From positions 1 through 41,361 of the forward strand of contig JANYHF010000045.1 in assembly GCA_025359185.1 (NCBI GenBank): a stretch of 41,361 nucleotides of DNA. Reading direction: 5' to 3'. This stretch comes from Hyphomicrobiaceae bacterium. GTDB taxonomy: Bacteria > Pseudomonadota > Alphaproteobacteria > Rhizobiales > Hyphomicrobiaceae. Below, in pieces: positions 7,606 to 15,518 of this stretch. The position numbers were made by a program, and so were the translations under genes. The first letter of the stretch is position 1; every line of letters starts with the position of its first letter. The notes under the pieces were generated by a model. It had not been told where the DNA came from, did no database searches, and saw only the letters and a list, made by a program, of their open reading frames with translations.

Positions 7606-10600
7606 TCAGTTGATCTGACTGCCCCCACCCCCCGGCAGCAGCTGCAATCCGGGCAGCTTCAAGATGTTCGGCTGCCGCTTTTGCTGCGCCGGGCAATCCC
7701 CGTTCGGGCAGTAGGTGTCGCCACCCGATGGACGCTTCTGTTTCAAGATCAGGCCCGGGAGCTGCTTCAGAATATTTGGGATCTGCTGTTGCAGATCAGG
7801 GACACAACGCTTGCCATTCCAATGCGTGCCTTGCTGGCAGTCATAGCTGACCGGTGGCTTAGGCGGCACGAAGTCCGGCGAGCATTTCGGGAAGCGTCCG
7901 TGGGTGCCGATCGGGCATTGCGGCAGGTGGCAATTGCCGGGTGTGCCGATCATTGGTGGAAGGCAGGGCTGCTGAACCGGCACGCACGTTCCATCACCAG
8001 GCACCGTGCCTTTCGGGCACTTGCAGTTGGGCTGATAACCGATGAACGGTGCGCGGCATTGGACCTGGTTTGGCACGCAGCGGCCATTGTCTGAGAGCGA
8101 CGTTCCATTCGGGCAGTAGCAATTCGGGTAGATGCCAAGCTGGCCTTGCGGGCAATAACGTTGGTTCGGCACGCATTGACCATTGACCAGGTTCGGCCGG
8201 TCGGAGGGGCAACGGCAATTGGGTTTGTTGCCCAGCTGCGGCGGATCGCACTTCTGGACGAGCGGCACGCAATCGCCTTCCACCGCTGCTGTACCGCGCG
8301 GGCAATAGCAGTTCGGATAAGTCCCGAGCTGTGGGAGCTGGCATTTCTGCACGGGCGGGGGCGGCGGAGTCTTGATACAACTGCCGGCGTCGTTCATGAG
8401 GGTGCCGCGCGGGCACGTACAGTCGGGATAGGTTCCCAGCTGGCCTTGCGGGCAGTATTTCGGCGTTTCCGGCGTGCGGCAGCTGTTGCCATAGGCGATC
8501 TGGCCGCGCGGGCAGCATTCGCCACTGGTCATCCGGCGGGAGCGGTCCGTGCACACCGGAGGCAGCGGTGTCACCAGCGGCACCGTTTCGCTGGTGCAGT
8601 GGTAGTTGGCAGCCGCGTTGGTTCCTGGCGGGCACTTGCACTGGGTGCCAATGCGCTGGAGGTCGCCAGGGCAGGATTTTGGCGGTGGAGTCACGGAGAA
8701 AGCGACGCAACTGTAGCCAGCGCCATTGCCCGCAGCCGTTGCCGCAAGCGGACCCGAACCAGTTCCGTTGCTGCCCGAGGCCGGATCCACCGCCATGAAG
8801 CAGTTGATCCCGTTCACAGGCGCCGCGGAGTCGCTTGCCGGCATATGCACGGTGATGCTGTGCATGTGCGTCTCGTGGCCAGCCAGCGACGTCGGCGCCA
8901 CGCAACTGAACGGCATCGTGCCTTGCGGCGCGGCGCAGCCCAGCGCCGGGGTGATCGACGTGATCGACGCGCCGTTGGCCGGAGCGCCACCCAGCGACAT
9001 CAGGTCCCCCACCATCAGCGGGCCAGAGAACGGGCTGTCGCTGATGTTGGTGATGGTCACCTGAAAGGTGCAATCTTTGCCGGACTGGCAACTTGCTGGT
9101 GCGGTCTTGGTGACGGAGATGTCGTTATTGCCGCCATCGACGCAGGAGGGTTTTGAGCCAGGCGCCACGATGAACGCGCAGTTGTGGTAGCCGCCCCGGC
9201 CGCCGCCAGCGATGGTGACATCAACATAGTGGGTGACACCTGGTGCAAGAGCCCGGCCAGGCATTGTGCAAGTCAGAGCGCCCGGCAGCCCGCTGCATTG
9301 GATCGCGGCATCATCCGGCTTGGCGCTGCTGATCTGCAAAGCGCCACCGCCCTTCCAGTTGCCCTGATCGCCAAACGTGACCGGGGTGGCAATCGGCACG
9401 CCACCATCATTGGTGAGGGTGATCCGGCAGCTGATCGCTCCGCCCGCCGCGCTGGGCTTGCAGGTCTTCTCGATCATGACGTGGCCATCGCGAGCAGGCT
9501 GCGGCGGGTTCGCGATCAAGGGCTGCACGCAACCGGGATTGGCCAGGGTATCGGTGGCCGAGGCTGTATCGTCGGCTGGGTTGGTGTTCAACGGCGACCC
9601 GCCCGGCGCCGCCTGGATCTGGGCGGTGTTGGTGAGCGAGCACTGGCCCGGCGTCAGGTGGTCACTCTGCAACAGGGCATGAATTTGCAGAACGACGGTC
9701 TGGCCGGGGGCCAACAAGGCGCCAGGATAGGTGCACTGATAGGCCGCTCCGGCGCCAACGCAATTCCACGGCGGCTGCGGTGCGAACGCCGCCGCACCCG
9801 GAACCAGCGAGAACGTGTCCCCGACGGCAATGTTGCCACTATAGAGGCCGGGACCCGTATTGGTGACGGTCACGACATAGGGGCAGTTCCAGCCGCTGAA
9901 CTGGCCAAACGGCACCGGGACACACGGCCGGCCGGTCTTTTCGATCTTCAGGTTCGTCCGCTCGCTGAGGCACCTGGTCGAGGGGATGGTGGCCGACGCC
10001 GACGCATCGTCATCGCCAGCGTTGGTGTTCTGCAGCGAGCCACCGGGCGCAAATGAGATATGCGCCTTGTTGGGCACGTCGCAATGGCCAGGCTGCGCGT
10101 AGCCGCCGGGTACTTGCACCAGCACCCACAGGCCGATGCTCTGGGCGGGGTTGAGGTTGACGGGCGGATGGGTGCAGCTGTAGGCCGGCCCGCCAACGCA
10201 TACCCACGGCGCCGAGAACAGGCCAGTGGTGCCAGCGGGCAAGACTTCATCAACGACGATCTTGCCGCTGTAGACGCCCGGTCCGGTGTTGGTGACGACC
10301 ACCAGATAAAGGCAGTTCCAGTCCGCGCCATCGGCAAAGCAGTACTTCGTATAGGGATACTTGTGGATGGTCAGATTGGTGTGGTCGCCGGTTGGCGGCG
10401 GGCAATAAGAGCCCGGTATGTGCGCCGTAGCAAACGAGGCGTCGTCCAGCGGATTGGCGTCATGGTAGCCAAACGGCCATTCCAGCGCGGCGGCGTTGTC
10501 GAGGTAGCAGAGTGTATAGGACTTAGGCAGATCAACCACCACATTGAGTTCGGTGCTGTCGCCGGGATTGAGCAGCACGAACGGGTTCTGGCAGCGGTAG

Positions 10601-12417
10601 GCGTCAATGCCGGTTGGGGCGCAGAACCACGGCGGTTGCGGCGTAAACGTCATGATCGCGCCGGCAGGGGCCGCAGGCAGCCAGTCGTTGACCGTCAACG
10701 GCCCAGCATAGGGCAGGCTGCCGGTGTTCTTGATGACGATCTTATAGCTGCACAGCCAACCCTGGCCGCCCGGTACGCAGTCAGCGGGGGCTGAACCTGG
10801 AGCAGGCGGGAAGCAGGGCAAGTTGGGCGCGCAGTAATACGGTACCGCGATTTTGGTCAGCGTGAGATTGAAGGTGCCGGTGGGCGGCGGGGGCGGCGGT
10901 GTGTAGCCGGGCGGGTAGAACGGAGTGTACTGGCCAAAGCTCTGGCACGGCTGCTGCCAGATCTCGACATCGCCGATATGGCCGCTGGCATCGGGATCGT
11001 CGTACTTGCTGTCAAAGTCGGCGAAATAGCTCTGTGTGGGCGGCTGGTTGGCCGGACGGACAAGGCTCTTGTCCATGCCTTGCAGGCCATGCACGATTTC
11101 GGGGCCGGAGAGGCCGCTGCCCTGGCGCAACAGTTCGCCCGTGGTCCAGACCAACTTGCCGCAGCTGTCGATGGCGACGCCGCCATTGGTGTTGCGGGAG
11201 TCCGGCGGGAAGCCAACGGCATATTCCTGGGCTGCCGGCTGCCACTTGCCGGTCTTGGGCTCGCGCAGATAGCGGACAACGACGGATTTTTTGCCCTCGG
11301 CAAACGACCTATACGTGTAATCGCCCCGCGCCGTGCCGCGCTGGGCCAGATAGATCGTGTCCGGGCCATCAAACGTCACATCCGGGATGGCGTTGTTGTT
11401 GGGAGTACCCGTTACGTCGATTTCCATGCGGGAATCGGTGCCGAAGCTGCCGTCAGCGCCAATGGAAATGGACCACACCTGCGGGCCTTCTGCCGTCGCG
11501 TAATATAAACGGTCATTAGAGACCTTCAGTCCCCAGACCATGCGGCCCCTCTGGGCGTAGTGCCAACTGGCGGCGTCTTCGGCATGGAATGCTGGCTTGG
11601 TGATGTCGAGACGTTGGGACGGATCATAGGCCACTGGCGGCAGGCCCTGGCTGACGCGCCCTTGCGATCCGTGGTCGTAGTAGCCAAAATCCGTGCCGTG
11701 CATATCCAGGCGGTGGATCATGCCGGTTTCGAGGTCGGACACGAAGATCTGGCGCGACTTTGCGTCAAACGCGATATTGCCGAGACCGGGGCCACTGTTG
11801 GCCTGGCCGTTGAGCGCGATGTCGGCAAATTTGCTGACCTCGCCGGTCGCGCCGTTAACTTTCCAGATGCTGCCGGGCGATCCGCCCTTGCCGGCGTCGC
11901 CCCACTGCCCCGCCATCCATTGAGCGCCAGGCTGCCCAGTCTTCACGCGCTTGAACTGGCCGGACGCATCTGGCACCACGATCTGCAAACCGAAGGTGGA
12001 GGTTGCCGTGAGGTAAATGTCCGGCGTGCCGCTGAGGTGGCCATCTGGCCCACGGCCGTCATCGAGGGCGATGCCAAAGACTTGGCCGACATCGCCGGCC
12101 TTGATTGGCATCACCAGGGTCGGTGTCAGTAGCTGACCTTGCGCGGGTTGACCTGCGGTGGGCGGATTCCAGACCCGGGCCGATGCGCCATTAAGATCGA
12201 TGAACAGCCCATCAATCGGATCACCGCTGGCTGGTGGCGTTGCTGGGGGTGCCGTACCCGAAAAGCCGGTGACGATGGTGTCGCCCGGCTGCAAACCTGT
12301 TGGCCCTGCCGCCGCACCCGATACCGCGGCCAGGGAGAGCGCCGCCGACAAGATGACTGCGGCGAGGCTGCCTGACCAACGGCTGACGCGGCCGGAAAAC
12401 TCTCGGCACCACTGCAT
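7606..12417 (-). CDS. Giant secreted protein: propeller-like domain, DUF11 repeats, Cys-rich repeats
   Basis: A 1603-residue exported protein. I chose ATG 12417 over the 37 codons upstream because GAGGG (12422-12426, minus strand) precedes it and a signal peptide follows (SGSLAAVILSAALSLAAV, cleavage likely after GAAA at about 37). Residues about 45-490 resemble a beta-propeller of the SMP-30/NHL kind (GSIWKVNGATGEV, IAFDAKSRQIFVSDLETGMI). From 514 (base 10878) to about 1240 come five DUF11-like beta-sandwich repeats, each opening with a phrase like TNLTIHK or NLKIEKT and containing VTNTGPGxYSG and Cys pairs. From 1248 about eight Cys-rich repeats follow, then a tail. No sorting motif or autotransporter barrel is visible. 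It faces an ECF sigma/anti-sigma/subtilisin operon. Probably a cell-surface or matrix protein; the function is unknown. Confidence 0.9.
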   Translation of the reverse strand: MQWCREFSGRVSRWSGSLAAVILSAALSLAAVSGAAAGPTGLQPGDTIVTGFSGTAPPATPPASGDPIDGLFIDLNGASARVWNPPTAGQPAQGQLLTPTLVMPIKAGDVGQVFGIALDDGRGPDGHLSGTPDIYLTATSTFGLQIVVPDASGQFKRVKTGQPGAQWMAGQWGDAGKGGSPGSIWKVNGATGEVSKFADIALNGQANSGPGLGNIAFDAKSRQIFVSDLETGMIHRLDMHGTDFGYYDHGSQGRVSQGLPPVAYDPSQRLDITKPAFHAEDAASWHYAQRGRMVWGLKVSNDRLYYATAEGPQVWSISIGADGSFGTDSRMEIDVTGTPNNNAIPDVTFDGPDTIYLAQRGTARGDYTYRSFAEGKKSVVVRYLREPKTGKWQPAAQEYAVGFPPDSRNTNGGVAIDSCGKLVWTTGELLRQGSGLSGPEIVHGLQGMDKSLVRPANQPPTQSYFADFDSKYDDPDASGHIGDVEIWQQPCQSFGQYTPFYPPGYTPPPPPPTGTFNLTLTKIAVPYYCAPNLPCFPPAPGSAPADCVPGGQGWLCSYKIVIKNTGSLPYAGPLTVNDWLPAAPAGAIMTFTPQPPWFCAPTGIDAYRCQNPFVLLNPGDSTELNVVVDLPKSYTLCYLDNAAALEWPFGYHDANPLDDASFATAHIPGSYCPPPTGDHTNLTIHKYPYTKYCFADGADWNCLYLVVVTNTGPGVYSGKIVVDEVLPAGTTGLFSAPWVCVGGPAYSCTHPPVNLNPAQSIGLWVLVQVPGGYAQPGHCDVPNKAHISFAPGGSLQNTNAGDDDASASATIPSTRCLSERTNLKIEKTGRPCVPVPFGQFSGWNCPYVVTVTNTGPGLYSGNIAVGDTFSLVPGAAAFAPQPPWNCVGAGAAYQCTYPGALLAPGQTVVLQIHALLQSDHLTPGQCSLTNTAQIQAAPGGSPLNTNPADDTASATDTLANPGCVQPLIANPPQPARDGHVMIEKTCKPSAAGGAISCRITLTNDGGVPIATPVTFGDQGNWKGGGALQISSAKPDDAAIQCSGLPGALTCTMPGRALAPGVTHYVDVTIAGGGRGGYHNCAFIVAPGSKPSCVDGGNNDISVTKTAPASCQSGKDCTFQVTITNISDSPFSGPLMVGDLMSLGGAPANGASITSITPALGCAAPQGTMPFSCVAPTSLAGHETHMHSITVHMPASDSAAPVNGINCFMAVDPASGSNGTGSGPLAATAAGNGAGYSCVAFSVTPPPKSCPGDLQRIGTQCKCPPGTNAAANYHCTSETVPLVTPLPPVCTDRSRRMTSGECCPRGQIAYGNSCRTPETPKYCPQGQLGTYPDCTCPRGTLMNDAGSCIKTPPPPPVQKCQLPQLGTYPNCYCPRGTAAVEGDCVPLVQKCDPPQLGNKPNCRCPSDRPNLVNGQCVPNQRYCPQGQLGIYPNCYCPNGTSLSDNGRCVPNQVQCRAPFIGYQPNCKCPKGTVPGDGTCVPVQQPCLPPMIGTPGNCHLPQCPIGTHGRFPKCSPDFVPPKPPVSYDCQQGTHWNGKRCVPDLQQQIPNILKQLPGLILKQKRPSGGDTYCPNGDCPAQQKRQPNILKLPGLQLLPGGGGSQIN
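7792..8676 (-). repeat. Cys-rich ~32-residue protein repeats in the giant protein
   Basis: About eight units, plus a partial one, encoded in tandem at the 3' end of the giant gene. A typical unit has four Cys in the order C-x(8-11)-C-x-C-x(9-11)-C and the core QLGTYPNCYCPRGT. Units differ from each other (for example QLGNKPNCRCPSDRP and FIGYQPNCKCPKGT), so they are old, diverged repeats. Even cysteine numbers and the export signal suggest disulfide-bonded EGF-like modules. A Pro run (TPPPPPVQ) separates two units. Confidence 0.85.
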
Positions 12418-12777
12418 AGAGCCCTCGACGTTATCCAAAGCTGGACGACAAGGTAGCGCTTTGCCCAACCCGGTGGCCATACCCATTTTTGGTTCCAGCA
12501 CTTTGCCGTGAAAATATAGTGAAAACATTGGATGGTTCCATTTCAGAAAAGTGCCAAAAATTACTAGGCCATCGGTTCGTTCCCCCTAGCGGGAGAGAGT
12601 ACAAGCCACTGCCATCAGAGGCTCTGTCTCAGTGAGATGCCGTTTGGTTCACCCTCATGAGTGATTGATATGCTTTGATCTGCCAATGCCGCTTGCGCGC
12701 CTGCCGTCTGTTCGCGCATTCTCCCACCGGCTTTGAACCTTCTTCCCGCCCGCTACGACACATGAAGCGCAAGATGA
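12418..12777. promoter_or_regulatory. Divergent promoter region, giant protein gene versus ECF operon
   Basis: 360 bases shared by the leftward giant gene and the rightward ECF sigma operon. ECF-type -35 look-alikes occur on both sides: GGAAC followed by GAACC on the minus strand (GGAAC at 12579-12583) and TTGAACCTT on the plus strand (GAACC at 12735-12739), the latter with CTACGACA at 12753-12760 as a possible -10. The two -10 regions do not resemble each other, so I do not claim a shared motif. Autoregulation and control of the giant gene by this sigma factor is an inference from layout. Confidence 0.35.
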
Positions 12778-13347
12778 ATGCCAATGAGTGAGCCTCTCTC
12801 GGACAACGAGTTACTTGCGGGGCTCGCCAAGGGCGATCAGCGCGCGATGCCGATGCTGTTTGCGAGGCATAGAACGCGGGTGTTCAGGTTCGTGCTGCGG
12901 CGTGTCCGCAGCGAAGCCATGGCGGAGGAACTGGTGAACGAGGTATTTTTGGCGGTCTGGCAACAGGCGGGAAAGTTCGAGGGCAAGTCCTCGGCGACCA
13001 CCTGGATGCTGTCGATCGCCCACAACAAGGCTGTCAGCAGCCTGCGCAAGCGGCGCGAGGAATCGATGGACGAGGATGCCGCCGGGGAAATCCCCGACGA
13101 CGCGGACTCGGCCGAAACGACACTTGCCAAGGGCGGCAAGGCAGCCGCTCTGCGAGTGTGTTTGAACAAGCTGCCGGACGATCAGCGGGTGGTAATGGAC
13201 CTCGTCTATTACCACGAGCAGAGCGTCAAGGAGGTCGCCGAGATCCTCGGCATCCCCGAGTCGACAGTGAAAACGCGGATGTTCTACGCCCGCAAGAGGC
13301 TTTCAGACATGTTGAAATTAGCTGGTATCGACAGGGGCTGGCCATGA
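12778..13347 (+). CDS. ECF-family RNA polymerase sigma factor
   Basis: A 189-residue group-IV sigma factor. Region 2 covers about residues 20-90: MLFARHRTRVFRFVLRR, then ELVNEVFLAVWQQAGKFEG (2.2, core binding), then TTWMLSIAHNKAVSSLRKRR (2.3/2.4, -10 recognition). Region 4 covers about 130-182: LPDDQRVVMDLVYYHEQSVK, then EVAEILGIPESTVKTRMFYARKRL, the helix-turn-helix for the -35. No extra C-terminal domain is present. The frame starts ATGCCAATG; an ATG two codons on is equally possible and no strong ribosome site separates them. The anti-sigma gene overlaps its stop codon (ATGA), the classic sigma/anti-sigma pairing. Confidence 0.95.
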   Translation: MPMSEPLSDNELLAGLAKGDQRAMPMLFARHRTRVFRFVLRRVRSEAMAEELVNEVFLAVWQQAGKFEGKSSATTWMLSIAHNKAVSSLRKRREESMDEDAAGEIPDDADSAETTLAKGGKAAALRVCLNKLPDDQRVVMDLVYYHEQSVKEVAEILGIPESTVKTRMFYARKRLSDMLKLAGIDRGWP

Positions 13348-14045
13348 GCACAGTCATGACGCAAGAGATGGAACGCGAAGACATCGAGATGCTGCTGCCC
13401 TGGTTCGTGGTCGGCAAGCTGGATGCCGTTGACCAGAGCCGTGTGGAGGCCTATCTGGCCGCCCACCCCGATATGCGCAAGCAACTCGACCTGATCGAGG
13501 ACGAGCGCGCCGACATGACCCTCAACAACGAGGCGATGGGCGCCCCGCCCGCCGATGCGCTGATCCGTTTGATGGGCCAGATGGAAAGCCAGTCTATGGC
13601 CCACCGCTCAGGTTTCGCGACGGTGTCGGGCATAGTCAAGAGCGCTCTCGATTGGCTCAGCAACCATTCGGCGCTGGTGCCGGTCTCGGCAGCGGCAGCG
13701 ATCGCACTGGTTGTTCAGGCAGGCGTCATCGGTGCGCTGGTCTGGCATGGCTCAACCGCGGATGTCAGAGACAAAAAATTTGAGGTAGCGAGCGCTCCAA
13801 AGATAGCGAGTGATCAGCTGGGCACGTTCGTGATGGCCGGGTTCGCACCCGGGGCAACGGCCAAGCAGATCGATACGTCGTTGCAGTCGCTCGGCATCAC
13901 CATCGCCGATGGGCCAGGGCCTGGCGGCATCTACCGTCTGCGCCTGTCGCAGAAAGCCCTTGGCGACGCTGAGCGTGATATGTTGGTGACAGCCCTTAAA
14001 TCGAACACAGGGGTCATCAAGTTCGTTCTTCCCGCCGGGCCGTAA
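13344..14045 (+). CDS. Membrane-anchored anti-sigma factor
   Basis: A 233-residue putative anti-sigma factor. The cytoplasmic N-terminus (about 10-60) reads EDIEMLLPWFVVGKLDAVD, then VEAYLAAHPDMRKQLDLIED, the helical shape of an anti-sigma domain; it lacks the HxxxCxxC motif, so it is not a zinc-binding (ZAS) type. One membrane helix lies at about 110-134 (VPVSAAAAIALVVQAGVIGALVW). The periplasmic C-terminus (about 160-233) is a small alpha/beta segment, FVMAGFAPGATAKQIDTSL and so on, which may sense a ligand or be cleaved. The start is ATG 13344, overlapping the sigma stop; the longer open frame upstream is a shadow of the sigma gene. Only 17 bases separate its stop from the protease gene. 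Confidence 0.85.
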   Translation: MSTVMTQEMEREDIEMLLPWFVVGKLDAVDQSRVEAYLAAHPDMRKQLDLIEDERADMTLNNEAMGAPPADALIRLMGQMESQSMAHRSGFATVSGIVKSALDWLSNHSALVPVSAAAAIALVVQAGVIGALVWHGSTADVRDKKFEVASAPKIASDQLGTFVMAGFAPGATAKQIDTSLQSLGITIADGPGPGGIYRLRLSQKALGDAERDMLVTALKSNTGVIKFVLPAGP

Positions 14046-14062
14046 CCGTTGGAGATCGCCAA

Positions 14063-15505
14063 GTGTTTTGTTCAAGTCGCGGGTTGGGGTGGTGTGCGGT
14101 TGCTCTGGCTGTTGCGGCGGCGTCACCGGCGTTTGCTGTGGACGCTGCCCGGGTGACGGGTTGCGAGCCGAATGCCACAAACAGAGCCGGTTGCCCACCG
14201 ATCAAGCTGCTGGACGCTGCGTCGCTGCTGGCATACGCCAAGTCATTGCCCGCAGGCGGCGGCAACTCCAGCACGGGCCCTGGCGGCGCGGCTTTCCCAG
14301 GCCTCGGCGGCGGCGCGCCCGCGACCCCTATCGCCGCCACTCCAGATCGGCCGCTGCCCGCGTTCGCGTCCCCGCCGCAGAATCCGTCTGGCCGGTTCCG
14401 CCCAAACGAAATTCTGGTGCTCCTGCAACCTGGCGCTACGCCCGAAACTGCACGGGCGCTGGCCCAGCAATTCAATCTGCAACTCGAAACCTATGTCCCC
14501 TCCCGGCTTTTGCGGACCGCTCTCGTCCGTTTCCGCATCCCCGATGCCCGGCCCATTGGCGGCGTGGTCAGCCAGATCGTCGCCGATCCCCGCGTGCGCG
14601 CCTCACAGCGCAATTTCCTCTACAAGCCGGCTGAGGATGCGGTCCCTCGTAAGTCAGTGCTGCCACAATATGCGCTTGATGTCATTCGGGCGGGCGCGGC
14701 GCTGATCCAGGTGCCCGCCGGACGCCGCCCGGTGGTCGCCGTGATCGATACGGGCATTGATGAGACGCACCCTGATCTTGCTGGCGCCGTGCGCGACCGG
14801 TTTGATGCGGTCGGCGATGGTAAATGGGACGTAGGCGCACATGGTACCGGCATCGCGGGCATCATCGCGGCGCGCGGGCAGCTCCTCGGCGTTGCGCCCG
14901 ACGTGCAACTTTTGTCCGTGCGCGCCTTTGCAGCAGGCGATGGCGGTATTGAAGCGACCTCGGAAGCGCTGATCCGTGGGCTCGATTGGGCCGTGTCACA
15001 GCACGCTGACATTATCAATATGAGCCTTGCGGGCCCGGAGGACCAGATGGTGGATGTGGCCGTGGGTGAGGCCATCGCGGCAGGCGCCATCGTGGTTGCG
15101 GCCGCTGGCAACGACGGCAGTGGCGCACCGCCAGCCTATCCCGGCGCCATCAAAGGCGTCGTCGCTGTAACCGCCACAGATCAGCAGGACGGCCTGTTTT
15201 CTGGCGCCAATCACGGTGCGTATATCTCAGTGGCCGCGCCCGGCGTCGATATCCTGACCCTGACGCCCGGCGGCGGCTATGGTCTCGCCACCGGTACGTC
15301 ACAGGCGGCGGCGACAGTCAGCGGCATCATGGCCCTCCTGCGCACCATCCGGCCAGACTTAACGCCCGCCGCCGCCCTCAGCCTGATCGGCGGCAGTTCC
15401 AAGGACCTGGGGACTCCGGGCCCAGACGCCGATTTCGGTGCGGGCCGTGTGGATGCGGAGTCGGCCATAGAGGCGTTGGGCAAAGTGCAGCAGGCGTCGC
15501 AGTAG
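14063..15505 (+). CDS. Secreted subtilisin-like serine protease (S8)
   Basis: A 480-residue exported protease. It starts with GTG 14063, with GGAGA at 14051-14055 upstream. The signal peptide is at 1 to about 25 (GWCAVALAVAAASPAFA). A Gly/Pro/Ala-rich linker spans about 62-110. Residues about 113-190 (NEILVLLQPGATPETARALA and on) look like an I9-type propeptide. The catalytic domain has Asp229 (VIDTGIDETHPDL), His260 (AHGTGIAGIIAA), oxyanion Asn350 (AAAGNDGS) and Ser413 (GTSQAAATVSGIMALL), all intact. It is the third gene of the ECF operon and faces the giant secreted protein across the divergent region. It may process that protein or the anti-sigma C-terminus; both are inferences. Confidence 0.95.
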   Translation: MFCSSRGLGWCAVALAVAAASPAFAVDAARVTGCEPNATNRAGCPPIKLLDAASLLAYAKSLPAGGGNSSTGPGGAAFPGLGGGAPATPIAATPDRPLPAFASPPQNPSGRFRPNEILVLLQPGATPETARALAQQFNLQLETYVPSRLLRTALVRFRIPDARPIGGVVSQIVADPRVRASQRNFLYKPAEDAVPRKSVLPQYALDVIRAGAALIQVPAGRRPVVAVIDTGIDETHPDLAGAVRDRFDAVGDGKWDVGAHGTGIAGIIAARGQLLGVAPDVQLLSVRAFAAGDGGIEATSEALIRGLDWAVSQHADIINMSLAGPEDQMVDVAVGEAIAAGAIVVAAAGNDGSGAPPAYPGAIKGVVAVTATDQQDGLFSGANHGAYISVAAPGVDILTLTPGGGYGLATGTSQAAATVSGIMALLRTIRPDLTPAAALSLIGGSSKDLGTPGPDADFGAGRVDAESAIEALGKVQQASQ

Positions 15506-15518
15506 GACGCCGGCGCCT

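Noticed and set aside
7792-8676. CRISPR-like regular spacing of about 95 bases
   Set aside because: The period comes from protein repeats of about 32 codons; the DNA units are diverged and lie inside an open frame.
7994-9156. Long frames on both strands within the giant gene (minus 7994-9091, plus 8146-9156)
   Set aside because: They are shifted or antisense readings of the DUF11 and Cys-repeat coding region.
12579-12760. A shared ECF promoter motif for the giant gene and the sigma operon
   Set aside because: GAACC-like -35 boxes occur on both sides, but the candidate -10 sequences differ and spacing is uncertain, so no common promoter is claimed.
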